Positions 1 through 5,426 of a DNA stretch of 5,840 nt are shown here, one piece after another. The position numbers and the translations under genes are program-made. Below the pieces are notes generated by a model. It was not told the origin of the DNA, did no database searches, and saw nothing but the letters and a program-made list of their open reading frames with translations. Origin of the DNA: an uncultured Bacilli bacterium (GTDB lineage Bacteria; Bacillota_I; Bacilli_A; ML615J-28; CAG-698); contig CANQJU010000077.1 of the NCBI GenBank assembly GCA_947624315.1, positions 1 through 5,840 on the forward strand, given 5' to 3'. Position 1 is the first letter of the stretch, and each line of letters starts with the position of its first letter.

Positions 1-273
1 CCTAAAATATCTTACAATAGTCTAATTATTGCCATGGTTATTAATAGTGTTTTTCTAACATTAGTTCAATTTTTTATTTTAAAGAATTCAACAAACTTTA
101 AAATCAACAAAAATCTGCTAATAAATATAGTCATTCTTCTTGTTTTGACATATTTAACAGTATTATTTTTAAAATTGAAGTTAACTAATTATTTAATCAC
201 TTCTTTTATTAGTGGCTTATTATTCTTAATTTATATTAAAATATTAAAACTGATAGATTTCGAGAATAAATAA
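1..273 (+). CDS. C-terminal part of a multi-pass membrane protein, possibly a polysaccharide/lipid flippase
   Basis: The frame is open from base 1 without a stop and ends at TAA 271-273, so the 5' part of the gene lies outside the window. The ATG at 34 has no good Shine-Dalgarno sequence and lies inside a continuing hydrophobic reading, so I treat it as internal. The 90 visible residues form about three hydrophobic helices separated by short Lys/Asn-rich loops (for example KNSTNFKINKN) and end in a short charged tail, LIDFENK. A small 'PKISYNSLIIA' helix entry followed by paired helices resembles the end of SpoVB/MurJ/Wzx-type flippases, which move lipid-linked sugars across the membrane. That assignment is a pattern impression, and another polytopic transporter is possible. 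The end overlaps the convergent DUF421 gene by 30 bp. Confidence 0.6.
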   Translation, partial: PKISYNSLIIAMVINSVFLTLVQFFILKNSTNFKINKNLLINIVILLVLTYLTVLFLKLKLTNYLITSFISGLLFLIYIKILKLIDFENK

Positions 274-972
274 ATCACCATTTTCATAATTGGCATAATA
301 AACATCGGAAAACTCTTCATACCCCTTCTCTTTGATCTTTTTAAATAACCATTTTTCATCTAAATTGAGAAGTTTTAAATTATCTTTATTAACTCTACCA
401 GAAATTATTAAAGGAAAGGGAAATATATCCTCTTGCTTGCTACCATTTTCAATGCTTGATGAAGAATTTGTTGTTAGTGCATTATTGGCTTTGCTTTTAC
501 AAGTGCTTAAAACGCTATTGGGATAATCGGAATATTTAAAAATGCTTATTTCACCATTAGCTTCTAAAATTAGAAAACGCACTTCAGAAAGTGATCTTAT
601 ATTTTTAAGACGCAATTGAACAACTAAATCATCAAAGTTATAATTTTGTTTTTTCATTTCTTTGATATTTGCTTTTCCTTCGATAATTATTACTGATTCT
701 TTTCCATCAAAGAAATTTCGAAATATTGGTTTTTTCAAAAGAAATATTGCTAATATTTTTTGAATAACTGCTAAGATAATAATAGCAATAAGAAAAATAT
801 AAAATGGTACTTCTTCATTATCAATTCCCATTACAGCTACATCAGCAATTAAAAGTAAAATTACAAAATCAAACAAACTTAACTGTCCTATTTCTCTTTT
901 TCCCATAAATTTCATAATAATTAGTATAAAAAAATAAATTATTGTTGTTTTAATTAATATACTTAATCCCAT
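244..972 (-). CDS. DUF421 family (YetF/YdfR-like) membrane protein
   Basis: A 242-residue membrane protein whose family signature is clear: MGKREIGQLSLFDF at residues 23-36, between the first helix (about 4-22) and the second (about 37-50), with a third helix at about 57-79. The C-terminal cytoplasmic YetF-type domain follows. Its first half has the typical 'FDGK...II.EGK' segment near 88-100, 'DLVVQLRLKNI' near 115-125 and 'LILEANGEISIF' near 134-145. Its second half is at about 186-240. A polar Ser/Asn/Lys-rich linker (about 151-185) separates the two halves. The start is fixed by AAGGAG at 980-985, 7 nt upstream of ATG. The molecular function of the family is not established; several Bacillus members are linked to spores or the cell envelope. 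The 3' end overlaps the upstream-strand flippase-like gene tail to tail. The upstream neighbour is divergent, 60 bp away, and I see no clear promoter there. Confidence 0.92.
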   Translation of the reverse strand: MGLSILIKTTIIYFFILIIMKFMGKREIGQLSLFDFVILLLIADVAVMGIDNEEVPFYIFLIAIIILAVIQKILAIFLLKKPIFRNFFDGKESVIIIEGKANIKEMKKQNYNFDDLVVQLRLKNIRSLSEVRFLILEANGEISIFKYSDYPNSVLSTCKSKANNALTTNSSSSIENGSKQEDIFPFPLIISGRVNKDNLKLLNLDEKWLFKKIKEKGYEEFSDVYYANYENGDLFILEIYQF

Positions 973-1032
973 ATCTAATCTCCTTGTTCTAAATTGTTTG
1001 TTTAATTCATATTTATTAATGGGTGATAATTA

Positions 1033-1428
1033 ATGAAAAATTCAATCAAACAAAAACTAATTGTTTATTTATTCTTTTTGCTTATTCTTTCCATTTTTAT
1101 TGCAATTTATGCATTACTTATTTATACAAATAAAATAGCAGGAGACAAAAAATCATTCAACACCTATACATTTATTATTGGTATTGTTTCTTTTTTAATA
1201 CTAGGTCTTCTTTCCGGTAATTGCGCGCAAAAAAATGGATTGTTAGAAGGATTGCTTGCTGCATTAATAATTATTTTAATTTCTTTAGTAATCAATTTCT
1301 TTACTGAAGTTCCTTTTATATCTAAAAGTTTTATTAAAATTGCCACATATCTCATTTCTGCAAGCCTTGGTGGAATTATTGGTGTAAATTTTAAACCAAT
1401 GATTAGAATAAGTAAAGAGCATGTATAA
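1033..1428 (+). CDS. Small four-helix membrane protein, TIGR04086-like (YrzE type)
   Basis: A 131-residue very hydrophobic protein with four predicted helices: about 8-31, 44-61, 72-90 and 101-118. The pattern of glycines fits the TIGR04086 membrane family: 'GLLSGNCAQKNGLLEGLLAAL' spans about 58-78, where helix 2 turns into a short loop and helix 3, and 'SASLGGIIGVNF' ends helix 4. The tail is short and basic. The family has no known biochemical role. Start ATG is preceded by GGGTGA at 1021-1026, an acceptable Bacillota ribosome binding site. The gene is divergent from the DUF421 gene. It is followed by its own intrinsic terminator, which contains the stop codon. The family call rests on size, topology and these glycine motifs, so it is less sure than the coding call itself. 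Confidence 0.8.
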   Translation: MKNSIKQKLIVYLFFLLILSIFIAIYALLIYTNKIAGDKKSFNTYTFIIGIVSFLILGLLSGNCAQKNGLLEGLLAALIIILISLVINFFTEVPFISKSFIKIATYLISASLGGIIGVNFKPMIRISKEHV

Positions 1429-1446
1429 GCCTTTACTTATTTTTTT
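1408..1446 (+). terminator. Intrinsic terminator of the small membrane protein gene, stop codon in the loop
   Basis: A perfect 10-bp inverted repeat, ATAAGTAAAG (1408-1417) and CTTTACTTAT (1431-1440), is followed directly by a run of seven T (1440-1446). GC at 1419-1420 can also pair with GC at 1429-1430 around a bulged A. The stop codon TAA (1426-1428) lies in the loop, so the 5' arm is coding sequence. Confidence 0.75.
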
Positions 1447-1460
1447 ATTTGTGATAAAAT
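1432..1460 (+). promoter_or_regulatory. Predicted sigma-A promoter of rarA (extended -10)
   Basis: TTTACT (1432-1437) and TAAAAT (1455-1460) are separated by 17 bp, and the -10 is preceded by TGA (1452-1454), an extended -10 element. Transcription would start near 1467, immediately upstream of or within the AAGGAAAGGAAG ribosome binding region (1467-1478). The -35 box lies inside the 3' arm of the preceding terminator. Confidence 0.6.
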
Positions 1461-1484
1461 ATTACAAGGAAAGGAAGTATAAAT

Positions 1485-2717
1485 ATGGAACCATTAGCAT
1501 ATCGTTTGCGACCACAAAAGCTTGAAGATATTGTTGGGCAAGAGCATTTAATTGGTAAAAATGGAGCTCTTACAAGAATGATAGAGAAAAAACAATTGCC
1601 ATCAATTATTTTATATGGTAATCCTGGAACTGGAAAAACAACAATAGCTCTTGCGCTTTGCCATACATTAGAAGCACCTTACCAAACCTTCAATGCTTCA
1701 ACTGACAATAAAGCGCAACTAAAAAGCATTATTGATAATATAACTAGTGATAATTCTTTTTTAATTGTTGATGAAATACATCGGATGAAGAAAGATATTC
1801 AAGATTATTTATTGCCGTTTGTTGAAAAAGGAGCAATACATATTATTGGTATTACTACGGTTAATCCATATCATGCTGTTAACCCCGCTATACGTTCACG
1901 ATGTTTAGTTTTTAAATTAAATAATTTTAATTACGAAAACATGGAGACTATTTTTAATAGAGCTATTAACTATTATAATGATGGTACTTCTTTTACAAGC
2001 GAAGCCAAAGACTATATTATTAATATGTCTAATGGAGAAATACGTACTTTATTGAATTTAATAGAATCAGTTTATTTATATAAAACTGATGAAAAAGAAA
2101 TAAATTTGGATATTGCTAAAAAAATAATCCAAAAACCTAATATAATGATTGATAAAAATGAAGATAGTTATTATGATACATTAAGTGGTTTACATAAATC
2201 AATACGTGGAAGCGATGCAGATGCAAGTTTGCATTATCTTGCTAAGCTATTATCAAGTGAAGATTTTTTACCACTTGTTAGAAGATTGTATTGTATATGC
2301 TATGAAGATATTTCCCTAGCAAATCCTTCAATGGGGCCAAAAGTTAGAGCCGCATGCGAAGCTGCCTTAGAGCTGGGAATGCCAGAAGCTCGCCTACCTT
2401 TAGCTTCAGTGGTTGTGGAAATGGCTTTATCACCTAAATCTAATTCAACATGTTTAGCTATAGATGCTGCTTTAAAAGATATTGCTGAAGGAAAAAGCGG
2501 AAATCTTCCATTGCATTTAAAAAATACTTATTCTTTTGATCCAAATCAAGGATCATATAAATATCCTCATGACTATCCAGGAGCATGGGTTAATCAACAA
2601 TACTTACCTGATGCAATAAAAGATCGCCGTTATTATTTCCCTAAAACAACAAGTAAAAATGAGGAAGCTTTAAAAGAACGCTTTGATGCTATTCAAAGAG
2701 CTAAAAATGCCAAATAA
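1485..2717 (+). CDS. rarA: Replication-associated recombination protein A (RarA/MgsA/WRNIP1 family AAA+ ATPase)
   Basis: A complete 410-residue AAA+ ATPase of the RarA/MgsA family, relatives of clamp-loader subunits that act at stalled or gapped replication forks in the cytoplasm. In order: N-terminal 'PLAYRLRPQKLEDIVGQEHL' (3-22), Walker A GNPGTGKT (45-52), Walker B LIVDEIHR (93-100, with D96 and E97), sensor 1 GITTVNP (122-128), arginine-finger region AIRSRC (135-140) and sensor 2 GEIRTLLN (184-191). The C-terminal half has the family-specific features 'YYDTLSGLHKSIRGSD' (229-244), 'RRLYCICYEDISLANP' (266-281) and 'YKYPHDYPGAWVNQQYLP' (358-375), which together distinguish RarA from DnaX and RuvB. 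Length is close to the usual 420-450. The start follows an AAGGAAAGGAAG ribosome binding site. All catalytic motifs are intact, so it should be active. It is transcribed alone from a short-leader promoter and ends at a bidirectional terminator. Confidence 0.97.
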   Translation: MEPLAYRLRPQKLEDIVGQEHLIGKNGALTRMIEKKQLPSIILYGNPGTGKTTIALALCHTLEAPYQTFNASTDNKAQLKSIIDNITSDNSFLIVDEIHRMKKDIQDYLLPFVEKGAIHIIGITTVNPYHAVNPAIRSRCLVFKLNNFNYENMETIFNRAINYYNDGTSFTSEAKDYIINMSNGEIRTLLNLIESVYLYKTDEKEINLDIAKKIIQKPNIMIDKNEDSYYDTLSGLHKSIRGSDADASLHYLAKLLSSEDFLPLVRRLYCICYEDISLANPSMGPKVRAACEAALELGMPEARLPLASVVVEMALSPKSNSTCLAIDAALKDIAEGKSGNLPLHLKNTYSFDPNQGSYKYPHDYPGAWVNQQYLPDAIKDRRYYFPKTTSKNEEALKERFDAIQRAKNAK

Positions 2718-2753
2718 AAAACTATTTTAAGCAAAGTTAAAATAGTTTTTTTT
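2716..2753. terminator. Bidirectional intrinsic terminator between rarA and the FtsK-like gene
   Basis: CTATTTTAA (2722-2730) pairs with TTAAAATAG (2737-2745) around the loop GCAAAG. Six A on the left (2716-2721) and eight T on the right (2746-2753) extend the stem and supply a U tract on either strand. It serves both convergent genes. The rarA stop ends at 2717 and the FtsK-like stop codon starts at 2752, so the element touches both reading frames. Confidence 0.85.
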
Positions 2754-4491
2754 ATTTATAAAACTCTAAACACTTTTTAATTTCTTTTATAGATATTTCT
2801 GGAGTTTGAATTCTTTCATCAAAATCATTGTTTTTAACAATAGCATCTCCTGATCCTAATAAGTGAAAATAACATTCATTGCCTATTTTTTCAGATGAAA
2901 ATTTTTCTTTATCACATTTGAAAAAAATTTTATTATCAAATATACTCATGATAATATTATTAATGTTTTTATCATTTCTAGCAATTAAAAAAATATTAAT
3001 TCCTGTCTTTTTTGAATTTTGATTTATATACATTAACTTATTTTCAAAGTAATTATAAATATCACTTTTAATATTTATATGATTAATAATAACTACTTCT
3101 TTTTTTATTATTTTATCGTTGATAAGACCAGTTTCTACTTTATGATTATATTCATTAAAATTATAAACATTATATTTACTAAAACAATCATTTCGCAAAT
3201 CAATATCATTAATAATTTCATCTAAAAAATTTAAAACATTATCTTTTTTTATATAAAATAATTCATCATAAATAGTAAAATCATCATATGTGTCATATAT
3301 TTTAAAAGTAAGATGGTTAATAGGATTTTTTATTAGCAGAGATATAATTAAAGAATTGATAAAATTGCGTATGCCACTATTAACTGCTCCAATAACTAAA
3401 GTATTGATATATTTAGATAAATCCCCTTCAACAAGTTCATTATTTATATTAATTCCTAAAGGAATAATGTAATTGTTTTTCAAATTGCTTTGTCTTAACA
3501 AAACATCTTTTAAAATTAATATTTGATAATATGTATTAGGAATTTGTATTGTTAAAACACCATTAGTCATACTGAATAAAAGTCTTCCATTAACAATATC
3601 TTGCACGCGATTGACAATTTTTTTGATATCTACTTGACTATATAACAATATTTTATATGTGGTAACTTTAAAAGAAATTTTCATACTCAAAAACTTATAT
3701 TCAGCATTTTGAATATTTAATAAATTGACAATTGTATTTTTATTATCCAAAGAAATAATATCTTGTTTGCTATCATTCATTATTTTTAAATCATCTAACA
3801 ATTTTATAGGAAGAATAATATCTTTTTCTAATACATCTTTTCTTTCAAAGATTTTTTTCTTATCTACTTTTCCTAGTTCATATTTAAAAAAATTAGCAAA
3901 ACTACGAGAATAATCTCCAACATTTTTAGCTTTATGAGTAAAGAATTTAAAAATATCTAAAATTGATTTATTAATGATTAATGAAAAACCTAATAAAATT
4001 ATTAGGATAGCAATTAATATTACTCCATATACTCCAAATAAATAATAAATTGCGTAAAATAAAATGCTCCCAACAATTCCACCACCTAAATCACTTCTTC
4101 CGCCATTATTCATATAATTACTATATATCTCCCAAGTTTTAGAAAAGTAATTACCATTGTCACTTATAGCATAATTATGTAATGGAAAGTGTGCAAACAT
4201 TAATATTCCCACACCAATAAAAATAAAACCAATAAAACGACTGCTTTTAAAATCAAACTTTCGATGTAAAAATAAATTATATATTCCTAAAAATAAAAAA
4301 AATAGCAAAAAAAGCCAATACCAATTTCCAAAGCAACACTTAAAAAAAGTTGTAAAGAAATTTCCTATTTTTCCAAATTTGCCTAATATAGTAATGGAAA
4401 ATATTATAATTATTACACCAATTATTTCATAATAAAAAAGGGTTTCCTTTTTCTCGTTTTCATCAACACTTCTCTTTTTCTCTTTTGACAT
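2752..4491 (-). CDS. FtsK/SpoIIIE-like membrane protein with a degenerate (ATPase-dead) motor domain
   Basis: A 579-residue protein with the architecture of SpoIIIE/FtsK but no working motor. Residues are counted from the ATG at 4491, chosen because GAGG (4503-4500) sits 8 nt upstream; it is only 2 nt from the alternative ATG at 4497. A basic N-terminus is followed by four membrane helices (about 19-36, 57-73, 86-102, 139-173), the last with the SpoIIIE-like GGGIVGSILFYAIYYLFG pattern. A short linker leads to a motor-like region (about 224-579) that can be followed against FtsK: LVIG before the P-loop position, a 'RNDCFSKYNVYNFNEYN' counterpart of the 'RY..F...gvRni..YN' region, 'TGINIFLIA' and 'LLGSGD'. 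Walker A reads GAVNSGIR (368-375, no Lys or Ser/Thr), Walker B reads VVIINH (466-471, no Asp-Glu), and the ATQRP segment reads IARND (503-507). The protein ends at the motor's last strand, with no winged-helix gamma domain. FtsK translocates DNA at the septum; this copy cannot do so alone. The frame is intact, so a structural or regulatory role is more likely than a pseudogene. Confidence 0.9.
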   Translation of the reverse strand: MSKEKKRSVDENEKKETLFYYEIIGVIIIIFSITILGKFGKIGNFFTTFFKCCFGNWYWLFLLFFLFLGIYNLFLHRKFDFKSSRFIGFIFIGVGILMFAHFPLHNYAISDNGNYFSKTWEIYSNYMNNGGRSDLGGGIVGSILFYAIYYLFGVYGVILIAILIILLGFSLIINKSILDIFKFFTHKAKNVGDYSRSFANFFKYELGKVDKKKIFERKDVLEKDIILPIKLLDDLKIMNDSKQDIISLDNKNTIVNLLNIQNAEYKFLSMKISFKVTTYKILLYSQVDIKKIVNRVQDIVNGRLLFSMTNGVLTIQIPNTYYQILILKDVLLRQSNLKNNYIIPLGININNELVEGDLSKYINTLVIGAVNSGIRNFINSLIISLLIKNPINHLTFKIYDTYDDFTIYDELFYIKKDNVLNFLDEIINDIDLRNDCFSKYNVYNFNEYNHKVETGLINDKIIKKEVVIINHINIKSDIYNYFENKLMYINQNSKKTGINIFLIARNDKNINNIIMSIFDNKIFFKCDKEKFSSEKIGNECYFHLLGSGDAIVKNNDFDERIQTPEISIKEIKKCLEFYK

Positions 4492-4498
4492 TTTCATT

Positions 4499-4503
4499 AC
4501 CTC
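4499..4503 (-). promoter_or_regulatory. Ribosome binding site deciding the FtsK-like start
   Basis: GAGGT on the minus strand, in TTTGAGGTAATGAAAATG. Spacing is 8 nt from GAGG to the second ATG (4491) but only 2 nt to the first (4497). The second ATG is therefore the likely start, and the protein begins MSKEKKRS. Confidence 0.7.
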
Positions 4504-4547
4504 AAATATATTTTATAACTTATTAATGTCAAAAAAGCATGAAAAAT

Positions 4548-4577
4548 AAAAAAAGACATCACTCGGATGCTTTTTTT
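4548..4577 (-). terminator. Intrinsic terminator of rpmG
   Basis: Read on the minus strand, seven A and GCATC (4577-4566), the loop CGAGT, then GATGTC and seven T (4560-4548). GCATC pairs with GATG(T)C with one bulged T, and the A and T runs extend the stem. It begins within the rpmG stop codon and lies between rpmG and the FtsK-like gene, limiting read-through into the latter. Confidence 0.75.
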
Positions 4578-4731
4578 ATTTCTTAGTCTTTTCTTTATGT
4601 AAAGTTTGTTTACGACATTTTGGACAAAACTTCATTTGTTCAAGTCTATCGGGAGTATTCTTCTTATTTTTTTCAGTTAAATAGTTTTCTTCACCACAAA
4701 CTGTACACTTCATTAAGAATGTTACGCGCAT
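4576..4731 (-). CDS. rpmG: 50S ribosomal protein L33, zinc-binding (C+) type
   Basis: A 51-residue ribosomal protein of the large subunit, of the usual length for bacterial L33. The sequence begins MRVTFLMKCTVCGEENYL and contains the conserved 'KNTPDRLEQMKFCPKC' block followed by the basic C-terminal 'KQTLHKEKTKK'. Two CxxC pairs, C9/C12 and C36/C39, form the zinc ribbon, so this is the zinc-dependent form rather than the cysteine-free paralogue that many Bacillota use under zinc starvation. The start is certain: a perfect AGGAGG (4744-4739) lies 7 nt upstream. It has its own strong promoter and terminator and is probably monocistronic. Whether a C- paralogue exists elsewhere cannot be seen here. 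Confidence 0.98.
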   Translation of the reverse strand: MRVTFLMKCTVCGEENYLTEKNKKNTPDRLEQMKFCPKCRKQTLHKEKTKK

Positions 4732-4761
4732 AACTAGTCCTCCTAATTAGTTTACTTTGAT

Positions 4762-4790
4762 ATTATACACTAATTTAAGTGAAAATGCAA
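4762..4790 (-). promoter_or_regulatory. Predicted sigma-A promoter of rpmG
   Basis: On the minus strand, TTGCAT (4790-4785) and TATAAT (4767-4762) are separated by exactly 17 bp. Transcription would start near 4755, about 10 nt before the AGGAGG ribosome binding site. A consensus -10 with a good -35 fits a highly expressed ribosomal gene. Confidence 0.85.
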
Positions 4791-4808
4791 GATTTATTTT
4801 GCTATTTG

Positions 4809-4847
4809 TAGAATTAGTTTTATATTATAAAAATAAAATTAATTCTA
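4809..4847. repeat. Imperfect palindrome in the divergent rpmG / HTH-ispG regulatory region
   Basis: The arms TAGAATTAGTTTTAT (4809-4823) and ATAAAATTAATTCTA (4833-4847) match as inverted repeats at 14 of 15 positions; the exception would be a G-U pair in RNA. The loop is 9 nt. No T run follows on either strand, so it is not a terminator. It lies upstream of both divergent promoters and is a candidate operator. The rest of 4791-4901 is A+T-rich, with no gene that I can see. Confidence 0.5.
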
Positions 4848-4901
4848 AAAAAATTATCAAATAATATTAAAAAATCGTTATATTTACATTAAATAAAATT
4901 C

Positions 4902-4930
4902 TTGATTTCAAAAATAAACTATGATATAAT
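4902..4930 (+). promoter_or_regulatory. Predicted sigma-A promoter of the HTH-ispG operon (extended -10)
   Basis: TTGATT (4902-4907), a 17-bp spacer, and TATAAT (4925-4930) preceded by TGA (4922-4924), an extended -10. Transcription would start near 4937, just upstream of the AAGGA at 4942-4946. The promoter also shows that the upstream TTG/ATG codons in the same frame (from 4902) are not translated. Confidence 0.85.
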
Positions 4931-4955
4931 AAATAAAGAACAAGGATGTGATATA

Positions 4956-5426
4956 ATGGAAAATAAGACGGAAGTTTCTGAAGTTGCTGTTCCTGAAGAG
5001 AAACATCTCAAACTTAAAAGATTAGAAAAGAAAAAACTTCGTGTAATTAATAAATTGATTGCTGGGGAAATAAATGGCCCTAAGGCCGCTAAAATGTTAA
5101 AAATTACAACTAGGCAAGTTCGTAATTTAAAAAGACAAGTTTTACAGGAAGGTGAAGCTGGTGTTATTCATAAGAATAGATATTATAAGCCAGTTAACAC
5201 TTATGATGAAGCATTAAGAACGGAAATAGCTCATATATATCGTGTTGAATTTAGAGGGACAAACTTTACTGAATTTGCGAAAATCATGCAAGAACGAGGA
5301 TACAATTTATCACGAAGTACAATTTACAACATTTTAAGACAGAAACATATTCGTTCTCCACAAAGAAAGAAAAAGAAAAGGAAAAAAATTAATGAAGAAT
5401 CAAATACTTCCGAAAAGAAAAAGTAA
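4956..5426 (+). CDS. Small double helix-turn-helix protein resembling a transposase DNA-binding region, no catalytic domain
   Basis: A 156-residue basic protein. The start ATG follows AAGGA (4942-4946) by 9 nt and lies downstream of a strong promoter. Residues 1-27 are charged. A first helix-turn-helix spans about 28-62 ('GEINGPKAAKMLKITTRQVRN'), followed by 'EGEAGVIHKNR', the linker typical of ISNCY/IS481-like transposases. A second helix-turn-helix is at about 85-130 ('TEFAKIMQERGYNLSRSTIY'). The C-terminus is a Lys/Arg-rich tail (134-156). In transposases a DDE integrase core follows this point; here the protein ends and ispG begins. I see no DDE residues and no obvious terminal inverted repeats around the gene. 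It is probably a nuclear-type DNA binder: a domesticated transposase fragment acting as regulator or nucleoid-like protein (inference). It overlaps ispG by 35 bp, indicating one transcript. Confidence 0.85.
   Translation: MENKTEVSEVAVPEEKHLKLKRLEKKKLRVINKLIAGEINGPKAAKMLKITTRQVRNLKRQVLQEGEAGVIHKNRYYKPVNTYDEALRTEIAHIYRVEFRGTNFTEFAKIMQERGYNLSRSTIYNILRQKHIRSPQRKKKKRKKINEESNTSEKKK

Noticed and set aside
332..526. 64-codon + strand open frame
   Set aside because: Lies wholly inside the DUF421 gene on the other strand, has no ribosome binding site and resembles no known protein.
1164..1355. 63-codon minus-strand open frame
   Set aside because: Antisense to the small membrane protein gene; an A+T-rich shadow frame without a binding site.
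3290..3913. Two + strand open frames (3290-3472 and 3725-3913)
   Set aside because: Both are antisense to the FtsK-like gene and show only the mirrored composition of its codons.
2752..4491. FtsK-like gene as a simple pseudogene
   Set aside because: No frameshift or internal stop over 579 codons, membrane half and motor layout kept, good ribosome binding site. Degeneration is confined to motifs and sequence drift.
4505..4532. Possible promoter of the FtsK-like gene: TTGACA (4532-4527) with TATATT (4510-4505), 16-bp spacing, minus strand
   Set aside because: The start of transcription would fall at or past the ribosome binding site, making the mRNA nearly leaderless. TATAAA closer in has the wrong spacing. 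The real promoter is unclear; read-through from rpmG is an alternative.
4902..4955. Upstream in-frame extension of the HTH gene
   Set aside because: The stretch contains the promoter and the AAGGA binding site for the ATG at 4956, so it is leader, not protein.
4956..5426. A live insertion sequence
   Set aside because: No DDE catalytic domain, no terminal inverted repeats or target duplication visible, and ispG overlaps the end of the gene.
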